DNA of 64,000 nt. Origin: an uncultured Bryobacteraceae bacterium. GTDB taxonomy: Bacteria; Acidobacteriota; Terriglobia; Bryobacterales; Bryobacteraceae. Shown here in pieces: positions 1 to 8,334 of this stretch. The translations under genes were made by a program, and so were the position numbers. Location of the stretch: positions 372,001-436,000 of the forward strand of contig CALKXJ010000007.1 of the NCBI GenBank assembly GCA_938003835.1, written 5' to 3'. The notes beneath the pieces are model-generated. The model was not told where the DNA came from. It did no database searches and was given only the letters and a program-made list of their open reading frames with translations. Within the stretch, counting starts at the first letter, position 1, and every line of letters starts with the position of its first letter.

Positions 1-1529
1 TCCGGAATCTCTTCGCGGCTCCACTCCAGTCGGGCTTCCAAATAGCCGCGGCTGTAATAGTAATCGAGCACGTTGTCCCGGTCGGCGGCGATGTTGACTT
101 CACTGTACGGCTGGCCCGGCAGCGAGGCCAGCAGCGAGCGGACCGCCTCCTGATGCTCCGGACTGACCCCTTCGAGCGACAGCTCGGCCACCCGCCACTG
201 CTCGCCCTCGTCGATTTCGATGATCACGGCGACGTCACGCGCCTTGCCGCGGTACGGACTTTCGATCCGCGCCGTGACCTGAACGTCGCGAAAGCCGTTG
301 GCCTGGTACAGCTCGCGAATGGCGTTGAGATCGTCCTCGAGCATCGTCCGGCTGAAGCGCCCATTGCGGTACCGCACCGGCGTGGCCGGGATGATCCCAA
401 TCCGTTCGCGAATCGTCGCGTCGTCGAAGTACCGGTTGCCGTCGATCTCCAGATGGACCAGCCGGTAGCGGCGCCCGGGGTCGATGACGAACTCGATTAA
501 CTGAAAGTCCGGCAGCGGCTCGGTCTGACGGAAGGTGACGGTGGCGTCGAAATAGCCCCGGTTCTGGAGATACTCGGTAAGGTTGCGGGCCCCTTCAACC
601 AGCAGGTTCCGATCAACCGACTGCTCCTGAAAGGTTGGGACCAGCCGACGCAACGTTCCCGAGGAGACGCGGCGACCGGCGGTGACGATGCGCACCCGCG
701 GCCCCTCCTCGATCACAATCGTCGGCACGATCCGATTCGCGGAGCGATCGTAGTCGACTCGCTCCAGAATCACCCGGTTCAGCAGGCGGTTCTCTTTCTG
801 GAACCGCCGTCGAATGCGCTCGAGACCCTGCTGGAGGCGCCGTTCAGTGACGACCCGCCAGCCCGGCAAGAACCAGCCGCGCTGCCATCGTGTCGCCTTG
901 ATGACGGGCTCCACCTTCTCCGGCGGCACACCGCGAACCACCGGCTCGCCAAACCGGGCGCGTGGGCCGGGGTCGACCTGGAAGAGGATGTTTACCTGAG
1001 AGAAGGCGGGTTGGTAGTCGAGAAACCGGTCCACCTTGGCCTGGTAGAAGCCGTTGTTGCGGAGCACGGCGACAATGTTGTCCATGGCCGCACTGGCCTG
1101 CTCCTCGCGGAATTCCCGCCCCAACTCCAGACGCGCTGCGTTGATGAGCTGACCGCGGTTCGGCGGCTCGGGCACCCCCTCGACCGAGACACGCCCGATG
1201 AACCACGTCGTGCGGGTGAGAAACTCCACCACCACGACGCCGTCAACCACCTCCACGTCCGCGGCGATGTCACGGTAGCGGCCGGTCGCATACAACCGCG
1301 CCAGGCTCTCGCGCACCGCTTCGAGTCGCAGGGGCTCGCCGACGCGCAGGGGTAGGAGCCCGTACAACTCCTCCTCCGGTAAGGGCTGAAGACGGGGCTC
1401 GAACAGGATCCGGCTCACCGGCTTGCCCTCGTAATCCCGAGGCTCGGCGTAGAGCGCCCCTCCCTGCCAGCCGCACCAACACAAGCCCAGCGCGACGATG
1501 GCAGCGTTCCAGCGGCCCACTGACGCCAT
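1..1529 (-). CDS. BamA/TamA-like outer-membrane assembly factor (partial)
   Basis: Outer-membrane Omp85-type protein that would insert or assemble beta-barrel proteins. The minus-strand frame opens at ATG 1529 and runs off the left edge after about 509 residues. Residues 1-28 look like a signal peptide (ending GALYA). What follows is a chain of about five or more POTRA-like repeats, each with the beta-alpha-alpha-beta signature of the family, for example a 'Y..NGF' or 'Y...GY' helix end followed by a V.V.F strand. The expected C-terminal 16-strand barrel lies outside the window. It is divergent from the ThiF-like gene across 33 bases. BamA, TamA and a generic surface-antigen D15 protein cannot be separated without the barrel. 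Confidence 0.85.
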   Translation of the reverse strand, partial: MASVGRWNAAIVALGLCWCGWQGGALYAEPRDYEGKPVSRILFEPRLQPLPEEELYGLLPLRVGEPLRLEAVRESLARLYATGRYRDIAADVEVVDGVVVVEFLTRTTWFIGRVSVEGVPEPPNRGQLINAARLELGREFREEQASAAMDNIVAVLRNNGFYQAKVDRFLDYQPAFSQVNILFQVDPGPRARFGEPVVRGVPPEKVEPVIKATRWQRGWFLPGWRVVTERRLQQGLERIRRRFQKENRLLNRVILERVDYDRSANRIVPTIVIEEGPRVRIVTAGRRVSSGTLRRLVPTFQEQSVDRNLLVEGARNLTEYLQNRGYFDATVTFRQTEPLPDFQLIEFVIDPGRRYRLVHLEIDGNRYFDDATIRERIGIIPATPVRYRNGRFSRTMLEDDLNAIRELYQANGFRDVQVTARIESPYRGKARDVAVIIEIDEGEQWRVAELSLEGVSPEHQEAVRSLLASLPGQPYSEVNIAADRDNVLDYYYSRGYLEARLEWSREEIP

Positions 1530-1532
1530 GAT

Positions 1533-1544
1533 AACCGATCGGTT
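1533..1544. promoter_or_regulatory. 12-bp palindrome between divergent genes
   Basis: AACCGATCGGTT is a perfect 12-bp palindrome filling the middle of a 33-base gap between the BamA-like gene and the ThiF-like gene. A TAGTAT hexamer at 1547-1552 is a possible -10 for the rightward gene. An operator is possible, but a palindrome of this length is expected several times by chance in 64 kb. Confidence 0.25.
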
Positions 1545-1562
1545 GTTAGTATCTGGGTTAGG

Positions 1563-2585
1563 ATGCAGGAGCGGGACTGGGCGCGGTACTCCCGGCAGAT
1601 CGTCTTCGCCGGGCTCGGAGAGGCGGGCCAGCGGCGGCTCATGGAGTCGCGCGTCGTGATCGCCGGCTGCGGCGCACTCGGCAGCTTCCAGGCCATGGCG
1701 CTCGCACGGGCCGGCGTCGGCTACCTCCGCCTGGTGGACCGCGACTATGTCGAGTGGAGCAATCTCCCGCGCCAGTGGCTGTTCGAGGAAAACGACGCCG
1801 AGGAGGGGCTGCCCAAAGCGATCGCTGCCGCCCGGCACTTGGCGCGCGTCAATTCCCGGGTGCGCGTCGAGCCGGCGGTCGCCGACCTGACACCGGAAAA
1901 TGCCGCGGAGCTGCTCGGCGGAGTCCACCTGATCCTGGACGGCACCGACAACTTCGAGACGCGCTATCTCATCAACGACTTCGCCGTCCGCGAGGGCCTG
2001 CCGTGGATTTACGGAGCGGCCGTGGCCAGCTACGGACTCACCATGCCCGTCATCCCCGGCCGGACCGCCTGTCTGAAGTGCGTCTATCCCGGGCCCCCGT
2101 CGGGCGCACAGCCGACCTGCGAGACAGCGGGCGTGCTCAACGCAATCACCGCGGCCGTTGCTGCGCTTCAGACCGGCGACGCTCTGAAGATTCTGGCGGG
2201 AAAGGCTTCCGAGGTGACGCCGCGCATTACGACCGTCGACGTCTGGGCCGGCCAGGTGCGGCAGATCGCGCAGCCGCCCCCGGTTCCCGATTGTCCAACC
2301 TGCGGCCGGCGGCGCTTCGTGCATCTCGAAGAGAAGCGGCGATCGGCGGTGACGCTATGCGGCCGCAACGCCGTGCAAGTGCACGAACGGTCCGGCCCGC
2401 TCGACCTCGAGGAGCTCAGACAGCGGCTGGCGCCGCTCGGCGAGGTGCGCGGCAACGAATTCGCTCTGCGCTTCTCGACCGACGCCTACGAGCTGACCAT
2501 CTTCGCCGACGGGCGGGCCATTATCAAGGGGACGGGCGATCCGGGCCTGGCGCGAAGCCTGTACGCCCGCTACGTCGGAACATGA
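1563..2585 (+). CDS. ThiF/MoeB/HesA-family E1-like adenylyltransferase
   Basis: E1-like enzyme that adenylates the C-terminal glycine of a ThiS- or MoaD-type sulfur carrier, for thiamine, molybdopterin or another sulfur-relay product. Visible signatures are the N-terminal R-Y-S-R-Q motif, the nucleotide loop GCGALGS (about 35-41), D60, R70 and K85, the GTDN motif near 127-130, a zinc-site pair C170/C173 with C244/C247, and C186 in a PTCETAG context where the catalytic cysteine sits. About 80 C-terminal residues form the small domain seen in longer ThiF/MoeB proteins. No carrier-protein gene is adjacent, so the substrate is unknown. It is followed nine bases later by a class II aldolase, apparently in one operon. 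Confidence 0.88.
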   Translation: MQERDWARYSRQIVFAGLGEAGQRRLMESRVVIAGCGALGSFQAMALARAGVGYLRLVDRDYVEWSNLPRQWLFEENDAEEGLPKAIAAARHLARVNSRVRVEPAVADLTPENAAELLGGVHLILDGTDNFETRYLINDFAVREGLPWIYGAAVASYGLTMPVIPGRTACLKCVYPGPPSGAQPTCETAGVLNAITAAVAALQTGDALKILAGKASEVTPRITTVDVWAGQVRQIAQPPPVPDCPTCGRRRFVHLEEKRRSAVTLCGRNAVQVHERSGPLDLEELRQRLAPLGEVRGNEFALRFSTDAYELTIFADGRAIIKGTGDPGLARSLYARYVGT

Positions 2586-2594
2586 GGAGGTTCG

Positions 2595-3221
2595 ATGCAC
2601 GAGGGAGCACTCCGGGAAGAACTTGTCCGTGTGGCGCGCTCGCTCTTTGCCCGGGGTTACAGCTTCGGCACCGCCGGTAATGTGAGCGCGCGTTGCGGCG
2701 ACACCATCCTGGTGACGCCGACCGGCAGCTCGATGGGAACCGTGCGGGCCGAGGAGCTGGCCCAGGTGAGTCTGGACGGTGAAACCATCGGTGCGGCGCG
2801 TCCTAGCAAAGAGGCGCACTTTCACCTGGCCATCTACCGCCGGCGAAGCGACGTCGGCGCCGTGGTACACCTGCACTCGACCTACGCGGTGGCCCTCTCG
2901 TGCCTCAAGGATCTCGACCGGCACGACGCGCTGCCAGTCTTCACCCCGTATTTCGCCCTGCGCATCCGGCGGCTGCCCGTGGTGCGCTACCTGCCTCCCG
3001 GCGACCCCGAGCTGGCCGCCGAGATCGGCGCGCTCGCGGGCGACACGAACGCTTTGCTGCTCGAAAATCACGGCCCGGTCACCATGGGACGCGATCTGGC
3101 CGATGCCGCCGCCTTGGCCGAAGAGCTCGAAGAGCAGGCGAAACTCTACTTCCTGCTCGGCGAACGCGGCCGCACGCTCAGCCCCGACGAGGTCCGCACG
3201 CTGCGCGACAGGTTTGGCTGA
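2595..3221 (+). CDS. otnC: class II aldolase/adducin family, OtnC-like 3-oxo-tetronate 4-phosphate decarboxylase
   Basis: Zinc-dependent class II aldolase of 208 residues. In the acid-sugar pathway this family decarboxylates 3-oxo-tetronate 4-phosphate to dihydroxyacetone phosphate. The family's catalytic glutamate and zinc histidines are visible: E73 in PSKEAHFH, H92 and H94 in VVHLHS, and H159 in LENHG. A strong AGGAGG lies five bases before the ATG. The next gene is the matching kinase, which makes the OtnC call better than L-fuculose-phosphate aldolase or a ribulose-phosphate epimerase. The usual pathway dehydrogenase and isomerase (OtnI) are not in the window. Confidence 0.85.
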   Translation: MHEGALREELVRVARSLFARGYSFGTAGNVSARCGDTILVTPTGSSMGTVRAEELAQVSLDGETIGAARPSKEAHFHLAIYRRRSDVGAVVHLHSTYAVALSCLKDLDRHDALPVFTPYFALRIRRLPVVRYLPPGDPELAAEIGALAGDTNALLLENHGPVTMGRDLADAAALAEELEEQAKLYFLLGERGRTLSPDEVRTLRDRFG

Positions 3222-3224
3222 GCC

Positions 3225-4547
3225 ATGCCCGGACTGCTGTTTGCCGCGATCGCCGACGACGACACGGGCGCCAGCGACCTGGCGGGCATGCTCGCCGAGC
3301 GCGGCGTGCGCACGCTTCTGGTGATCGACATCCCGGAATCGGAACAGCTCGCCGCCTGGCTTGAGGGCTTCGACGCCGCGATCATGGCCGTCGGAACGCG
3401 CAACATCGACCCCGGAGCCGCCCGGAAGCGCACTGTGGAGGCCATCCGCCGCCTGCGGCCTCTCGAGCCGGAGATGTTCGCCATCAAGTATTGCAGCACC
3501 TTCGACTCGACCGAACGGGGCAACATCGGCCCGGCGATCGATGCGGCCATGACCGAACTGGGCACGGACTTCACGATCGCCCTCCCCGCCCTGCCGGTCA
3601 ACGGCCGGACGACATACATGGGCCATCACTTCGTCTGGGACAGACTGCTGTCGGATTCGCCCATGCGCCACCACCCGCTAACCCCGATGACGAATCCGAA
3701 CCTGGTCGACTTCCTCGCCCGGCAGACGACGCGCAAGGTCGGCCTGGCGGCGTATGCGGCCGTGGATGCCGGAGAGGAACGCCTACGGGCGGAGTTCGAT
3801 CGCCTCCGCGCCCGTGGCGTCGAGATCGCCATCGTCGACTGCCTCTGCGACCGGCACGTCGAAACGATTTGCCGCGCGGCGGCGGACCTCAAGCTCATCA
3901 CTGGCAGTTCGGCGCCGGGCATCGGCCTGCCGCCCGTGTGGCGCGAGCGCGGCCGGCTCCGGCAGACTGCCGCCACCGGACAGCAGAAGCCGGGGGCGCG
4001 CCTGGCGGGCGGCTGTCTCATCGTGGCCGGGAGCTGCTCGGAAGCCACTCGGGGACAGAATGCCTGGTTTAGAGAGCAAGGATGGCGCGTGGTCTCGATC
4101 GATCCTCGGATGCTGGCCGGCGGGAGGCTCGACCTCGAGCGCGTGATTGCAACGGCCGCTCGCGAGCTCGAGGCGTCACGGCCTGTCCTTCTGACAACTT
4201 CAGCCGGACCGGAAGATGTCGCTCAGGTGCAGGCCTGGGCGCGGGCGCAAGGAATGACGCCAGAGGAGCTGGGGCGCGCGATCTCCTCCGGTTTGACGGA
4301 GCTGGCGCGGCAGATTCTGGATCAGGTCCCCGTGGCCGGGCTGGTGATCGCCGGAGGCGAGACCGCCGGCGCTCTCTCGCGCGGGCTCGCGCTGGGCGCT
4401 CTGGAGGTGGGCCCCAACATCGAGCCGGGCGTCCCGCTGTGCCGCGCCCTGGGCCGCTTCCCCATTCCCGTCGTGTTGAAATCGGGCAACTTCGGCAGCC
4501 GGGATTTCTATGGCCGCGCGCTACGCGCCATTGGCGGCCGGCTCTGA
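3225..4547 (+). CDS. otnK: four-carbon acid sugar kinase, OtnK-like 3-oxo-tetronate kinase
   Basis: Kinase of the DUF1537/YgbK family, 440 residues, which phosphorylates 3-oxo-tetronate (from threonate or erythronate) for the preceding OtnC-like enzyme. The N-terminal sugar-binding domain begins with the diagnostic IADDDTGASDLAGML motif (about residues 8-22). A KYCSTFDST motif follows near 87-95, and the C-terminal nucleotide domain carries GGETAGA (about 371-377) and KSGNFG near 423-428. The start is three bases after the OtnC stop, so the two are translated together. The substrate is inferred from family and neighbour, not proven. Confidence 0.88.
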   Translation: MPGLLFAAIADDDTGASDLAGMLAERGVRTLLVIDIPESEQLAAWLEGFDAAIMAVGTRNIDPGAARKRTVEAIRRLRPLEPEMFAIKYCSTFDSTERGNIGPAIDAAMTELGTDFTIALPALPVNGRTTYMGHHFVWDRLLSDSPMRHHPLTPMTNPNLVDFLARQTTRKVGLAAYAAVDAGEERLRAEFDRLRARGVEIAIVDCLCDRHVETICRAAADLKLITGSSAPGIGLPPVWRERGRLRQTAATGQQKPGARLAGGCLIVAGSCSEATRGQNAWFREQGWRVVSIDPRMLAGGRLDLERVIATAARELEASRPVLLTTSAGPEDVAQVQAWARAQGMTPEELGRAISSGLTELARQILDQVPVAGLVIAGGETAGALSRGLALGALEVGPNIEPGVPLCRALGRFPIPVVLKSGNFGSRDFYGRALRAIGGRL

Positions 4548-4558
4548 GACGTTCACCC

Positions 4559-5695
4559 TCAGATCGCCGGAAGTCTGACCCAGAAGACAGTCCCCTCTTC
4601 GGGGCTCGAGCGAAACCCCACCGATCCCTTCAGGTACCGCTCCACGAGCAGCTTGACCGAGTACAGCCCGATGCCGCGCCCGCGGCCCGGCTTGGTGGAA
4701 AACGATCGCTGGAAGAGCTGGCAGCGAACCTCTTCGGAGATGACGCCCGGGTTGTGCACGGCAAAGGTAGCGCCGCCGGCGTTGCCTTCAAACCGGATGG
4801 TGACCGTCCCACCCGGTCTCGTGGCCTCGAACGCGTTCTTGATGAGATTGCCCAGCACGCGCGCCAGCAGCACCTCGTCGGAGCAGATCACCGGTTCGCC
4901 GTCGAGTGGGTCAATGACGATCCGCTTTCCCGCCGCGAGGCTGTCGAAGCTGTGGCGCTCGCGCAAGCGAACGAGCAGGGTGCGCACCGCCACAGGACGC
5001 ATCTGTACTTCGAGGTCGCCCCGCTCCGCGGCCGCCAGCGCGCGTCCGGCCTGGATCTGTTCGACGAGCTCGCGGACGAGCTCCTGCGTCGTATTCAGGA
5101 TCTCGTCCTCCTGGTCCTTGAGCTCCGGCCAGGCCTCCACCAGCCCGCTGAGGCCGCTGACCAAGTTCAGGATGTCGTGGAAGAACATGCGCTCGAGCGC
5201 CGCCCGGCGCTTCTCGTCGCTGATGTCCTGAATCGCGAAGACCGTGTAGGGCTCGTCCACCTGAATCGGCGTGGCCCAAACGCGCAGGTCGAGCGCGCTC
5301 TCGACGCCGCCGCGCCCGACGACGATGCGGCACTCTTCGACAGTCTCCTGTCGCGTCGCCTGGCTGCCTAGAATGGCCCGGACCGCGCCGCAGTAGCGGC
5401 AGAACCGTGTCGTTCCGCATCCGGCCTCCTGTTCCCCGGCATGGATGCAGCCGATGATCTCCCCGGGGCGGAGCCCTATGAGCTCCGTGGGAACTCTTCC
5501 CGCAAGCTGCGCAAGTTTCCGGTTCACCAGGACGGCCTGGCGGCAGCGGTTCAACACCAGCGCCGGGCCGGGAAAGCTTTCGAGCAACGCCTGCACCAGC
5601 GGGGTTGCCCCGAGCCGGCGGTGACACTCCCGGACCTGTTCGTCGCTGAGACGCTCCGCAGGAGCGAATTCGGTCATCGAAAAGGGCCGCTCCAT
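4559..5695 (-). CDS. PAS-domain sensor histidine kinase with cysteine-rich loop
   Basis: Soluble histidine kinase with no membrane segment. A PAS domain covers roughly residues 28-160 and a HisKA-like helix pair carries the likely phosphate acceptor H173 in FFHDILN. The ATPase domain has the N box NLIKNAFEA and a glycine-rich GRGRGIGLYSV. The PAS loop holds C83, C93, C99 and C102, a pattern that could bind a metal or cluster or act as a thiol switch. The G1 box reads HNPGVI rather than the usual DxGxG. The start is taken at ATG 5695; ATG 5677 is also possible. No response-regulator gene adjoins it. It converges on the OtnK gene with an 11-base gap. Confidence 0.85.
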   Translation of the reverse strand: MERPFSMTEFAPAERLSDEQVRECHRRLGATPLVQALLESFPGPALVLNRCRQAVLVNRKLAQLAGRVPTELIGLRPGEIIGCIHAGEQEAGCGTTRFCRYCGAVRAILGSQATRQETVEECRIVVGRGGVESALDLRVWATPIQVDEPYTVFAIQDISDEKRRAALERMFFHDILNLVSGLSGLVEAWPELKDQEDEILNTTQELVRELVEQIQAGRALAAAERGDLEVQMRPVAVRTLLVRLRERHSFDSLAAGKRIVIDPLDGEPVICSDEVLLARVLGNLIKNAFEATRPGGTVTIRFEGNAGGATFAVHNPGVISEEVRCQLFQRSFSTKPGRGRGIGLYSVKLLVERYLKGSVGFRSSPEEGTVFWVRLPAI

Positions 5696-5734
5696 CCGCA
5701 ACTATCGGCGCAGCGGCTGGTCAACCTTAGCACC

Positions 5735-7075
5735 CTACCGGCCCGCCCACCACTCATCGAGCAGGGCCAAAAGCTGCCGGACGCGGCCCGGCTCCTCCGA
5801 AGCGAGCTCTCTTGTCTCATCCGGATCGATCACCACGTTATAAAGCTGTGGCGGCCCGGAGACCGGTGCAATCAGCTTCCAATCCCTCCAGCGAACCCAG
5901 CGGGTCGTAAGATTGGCGGCGGGATCGTCAACCGAACGCGCCGTATGGAGGAAGGTCGCCCCGAAGATGGCGTCCCGGCCAACGGCGGCCGCCCGGCCCG
6001 AGGCCACGTCCAGCAAATTCCGCCCAGGGAGGTTCTCCGGCGGCTGGAGGCGCGCCGCGCCAAGGATGGTCGGCGCGATATCCACCGTCGAAACCAGTTC
6101 CAGGTAGCGCCCCGGCCGGATCCGCCCCGGCCAGCGCAGCACGACCGGCGTGCGCAGGCCGCCCTCGTGAGGGGAAAGCTTGCTGCGGGGGGCAAAGCCC
6201 ACTTTGGAGCTGAGCTCCGGGTGGTTCCGCGGCTCGAGCGCCTGGATCCAGCCGTTGTCCACCAGAAAGACAACCAGCGTATCGGAGGCCAGACCGCGCC
6301 GCTCGAGCCCGCCGAGCAACTCACCGCAGGTTTCATCGAACCATTCCACCATGGCGAAATAGCGCGCCAGCCGCTCGTGGCGGCCTTCGATCGCATAGCG
6401 CTTCAGGAGCCGCTCCGGTGGGTTGTGGGGCTCGTGCGGCATCATCGGGGCGTACCAGAGGAAAAAGGGCCGATTGCGCGCGTCGTCCAGAAAGTCCCAG
6501 ATGGGCTGCATGGTCTCGCGGCCGATGGCCAGCCCCGGGCCGCCGTGACGTCCCTCGGTGGTCATGCCGTGGGTGAAGCCCGCTTCTGAGTAATGCCCCT
6601 CCCAATACTTGCCGGTCTGAAGGCTCTTGTAGCCGGCGCGCGCCAGCAGCTTCGGCAAGGTGGGCACGGCGCGGATGTGCTTGAGCATGGCGGCGCGGTC
6701 GACGCCCTGGGGCGGGTCGTTCGAGGTGATCCGATGCTGGTGGCCGTCAAGACCGGTGAGCAGCGTCGCCAGGCTCGGGCGGCACAGGGCCGTGGGCACG
6801 TACCCGTTCGGGAAGACGGCGCCGGCCTCGGCCAGCCGGTCCAGATGCGGCGTGCGCACGGCGCCGCTGCCCATGAAGCCGAAGTCCCGCCAGCCTTGAT
6901 CGTCGGAGACGATCAGCACGACATTGGGCAGCGGGTCCGCCGCGAGCGCGCAAGTCCAAACCAGCAACGGCAGCAACAGACCGAACGCACCGTGGCGAAG
7001 TGGGCTCAAGGCACGCCAGCGGGCGCTCGCTGCGGTGTCTGTCCCAGCCATAACGAGCCATCCAGATCCTACCAT
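5735..7075 (-). CDS. exported sulfatase (type I, arylsulfatase-like)
   Basis: Secreted sulfatase of 446 residues that would remove sulfate esters from polysaccharides or other organics. Near the N-terminus are a hydrophobic signal (GLLLPLLVWTCALA) and then the metal-binding start LIVSDDQGW. The formylglycine site reads C-R-P-S-L-A-T-L-L-T-G, so the usual arginine of C-x-P-S-R is leucine; the cysteine, the proline and the LTG tail are kept. K/H residues typical of the active site follow (TGKYWEGH, MMPHEPH, VDNGW). ATG 7051 is an alternative start giving a shorter signal peptide. A sulfatase-maturase gene is not in the window. It is divergent from the Tat-exported reductase. Confidence 0.88.
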   Translation of the reverse strand: MVGSGWLVMAGTDTAASARWRALSPLRHGAFGLLLPLLVWTCALAADPLPNVVLIVSDDQGWRDFGFMGSGAVRTPHLDRLAEAGAVFPNGYVPTALCRPSLATLLTGLDGHQHRITSNDPPQGVDRAAMLKHIRAVPTLPKLLARAGYKSLQTGKYWEGHYSEAGFTHGMTTEGRHGGPGLAIGRETMQPIWDFLDDARNRPFFLWYAPMMPHEPHNPPERLLKRYAIEGRHERLARYFAMVEWFDETCGELLGGLERRGLASDTLVVFLVDNGWIQALEPRNHPELSSKVGFAPRSKLSPHEGGLRTPVVLRWPGRIRPGRYLELVSTVDIAPTILGAARLQPPENLPGRNLLDVASGRAAAVGRDAIFGATFLHTARSVDDPAANLTTRWVRWRDWKLIAPVSGPPQLYNVVIDPDETRELASEEPGRVRQLLALLDEWWAGR

Positions 7076-7120
7076 CAGGGGTCAGCCCCGCGCCACAGCA
7101 AAAACCGGATATCGGAATCA

Positions 7121-7126
7121 TATAGT
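7121..7126 (+). promoter_or_regulatory. candidate -10 hexamer (TATAGT)
   Basis: TATAGT lies 11 bases before the ATG of the aldo/keto reductase at 7138, inside an AT-rich island between divergent genes. It would give a leader of only a few bases. No clear -35 is seen. Confidence 0.35.
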
Positions 7127-7137
7127 ATGGTTTTGAG

Positions 7138-8292
7138 ATGAACGCCATGGACGGTACGACCTCACGCCGCCGCTTCCTGGCCGCCGGGCTGGCTCTGCCC
7201 GCCGCGGCCGCGTCCCCGGAGCAGCCCAGGATCGAGTATCGCCCGCTCGGCAAGACCGGGCTGAAGGTCAGCTCGCTCGGCTTCGGCTGTATGCTCGCCT
7301 CCGACCCGCTGGTGGTGGAACGCGCCGCCGAGCTTGGCATCAACTACTTCGATACGGCGCGCAGCTATCAGGGCGGTAACAACGAGCGCATGGTCGGCGC
7401 GGCTTTGAAGGGCAAGCGGGACAAGATCATCCTGGCTTCGAAAACGCCCGGTCGCACCAAAGAGGAAGTGTTGAGGGATCTCGAAACCAGCTTGCGCGAG
7501 CTGGGCACCGACCACCTCGACATCCTCTTCCTTCACAACCGCAACGAGCCGGAAGCGGTGACCGAGGAAGGCCTCCAGGCGCTCGAGGAGGCCCGGCAGG
7601 CGGGCAAAATCCGCTTCCGCGGCGTCAGCTTCCACTTCAACATGCCGCGCATGCTCGAGCATGTGTGCAAGCTGGGCGTCATCGACGTGGCGCTGGCCTC
7701 CTACAACTTCACCATGCAGCCCGAGGTCGGCGAGGCGATCCGGGCGGCCCGGCGCCAGGGCCTGGGCATCGTCGCCATGAAGGTGATGGCGGGCGGCTAC
7801 GCCCGAATCCAAAAGGGCGACCGGCTCTACGGGCAGAGTCCCGAGCATCTGACCGCCCGGCTGAAGCGGCCGGGCGCCATGCTGGCGGCGCTCAAGTGGG
7901 TGCTCAAGAACGAGGCGGTCGACACGGCCATCATCGGCATCACCGACTTCGAGGAGCTCGAAGAGGATCTGCGGGCGATGTCGGAGCCGTTCACGGACGA
8001 GGAGGCGCGGTTGCTCGCCGCCGAGCTCCGGCGCATCGGCCCGCTTTACTGCCGCATGTGCGGCGCCTGCGGCGGCGTCTGCGAGAAGGGCGTGCGAGTG
8101 GCCGACGCCCTGCGCTGCCTCACCTATGCCGACGGTTACGGCCAGTTCGCTCTGGCGCGGGAGCGTTTCCTCGAGCTCGCCGCGGGCCCGAAGCCGGCGC
8201 CGTGCCTCGACTGCGCGGCCTGCCGCGTCCGCTGCCCCAACGGCGTCCGGGTGCGCGAGCGCATCTTGCGCGCCTGGGAGCTTCTCGCCTAG
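7138..8292 (+). CDS. Tat-exported aldo/keto reductase with C-terminal [4Fe-4S] ferredoxin-type domain
   Basis: Aldo/keto reductase of 384 residues. The N-terminus has a twin-arginine signal (TSRRRFLAAGLALP), which points to export of a folded, cofactor-loaded enzyme. The barrel begins at RPLGKTGLKVSSLGFG and shows the usual tetrad as D and Y in YFDTARSY, K in LASKTPG and H in LFLHN. The C-terminus carries two cysteine clusters, CRMCGACGGVC and CLDCAACRVRC, which fit one or two iron-sulfur clusters. It is followed by another exported dehydrogenase in the same direction. The substrate is not known; sugar or oxo-acid chemistry in the periplasm is plausible. Confidence 0.85.
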   Translation: MNAMDGTTSRRRFLAAGLALPAAAASPEQPRIEYRPLGKTGLKVSSLGFGCMLASDPLVVERAAELGINYFDTARSYQGGNNERMVGAALKGKRDKIILASKTPGRTKEEVLRDLETSLRELGTDHLDILFLHNRNEPEAVTEEGLQALEEARQAGKIRFRGVSFHFNMPRMLEHVCKLGVIDVALASYNFTMQPEVGEAIRAARRQGLGIVAMKVMAGGYARIQKGDRLYGQSPEHLTARLKRPGAMLAALKWVLKNEAVDTAIIGITDFEELEEDLRAMSEPFTDEEARLLAAELRRIGPLYCRMCGACGGVCEKGVRVADALRCLTYADGYGQFALARERFLELAAGPKPAPCLDCAACRVRCPNGVRVRERILRAWELLA

Positions 8293-8334
8293 TCCAAGGC
8301 GGCCTCGGTATATACTTCCCCGAGAGTGGATGCC

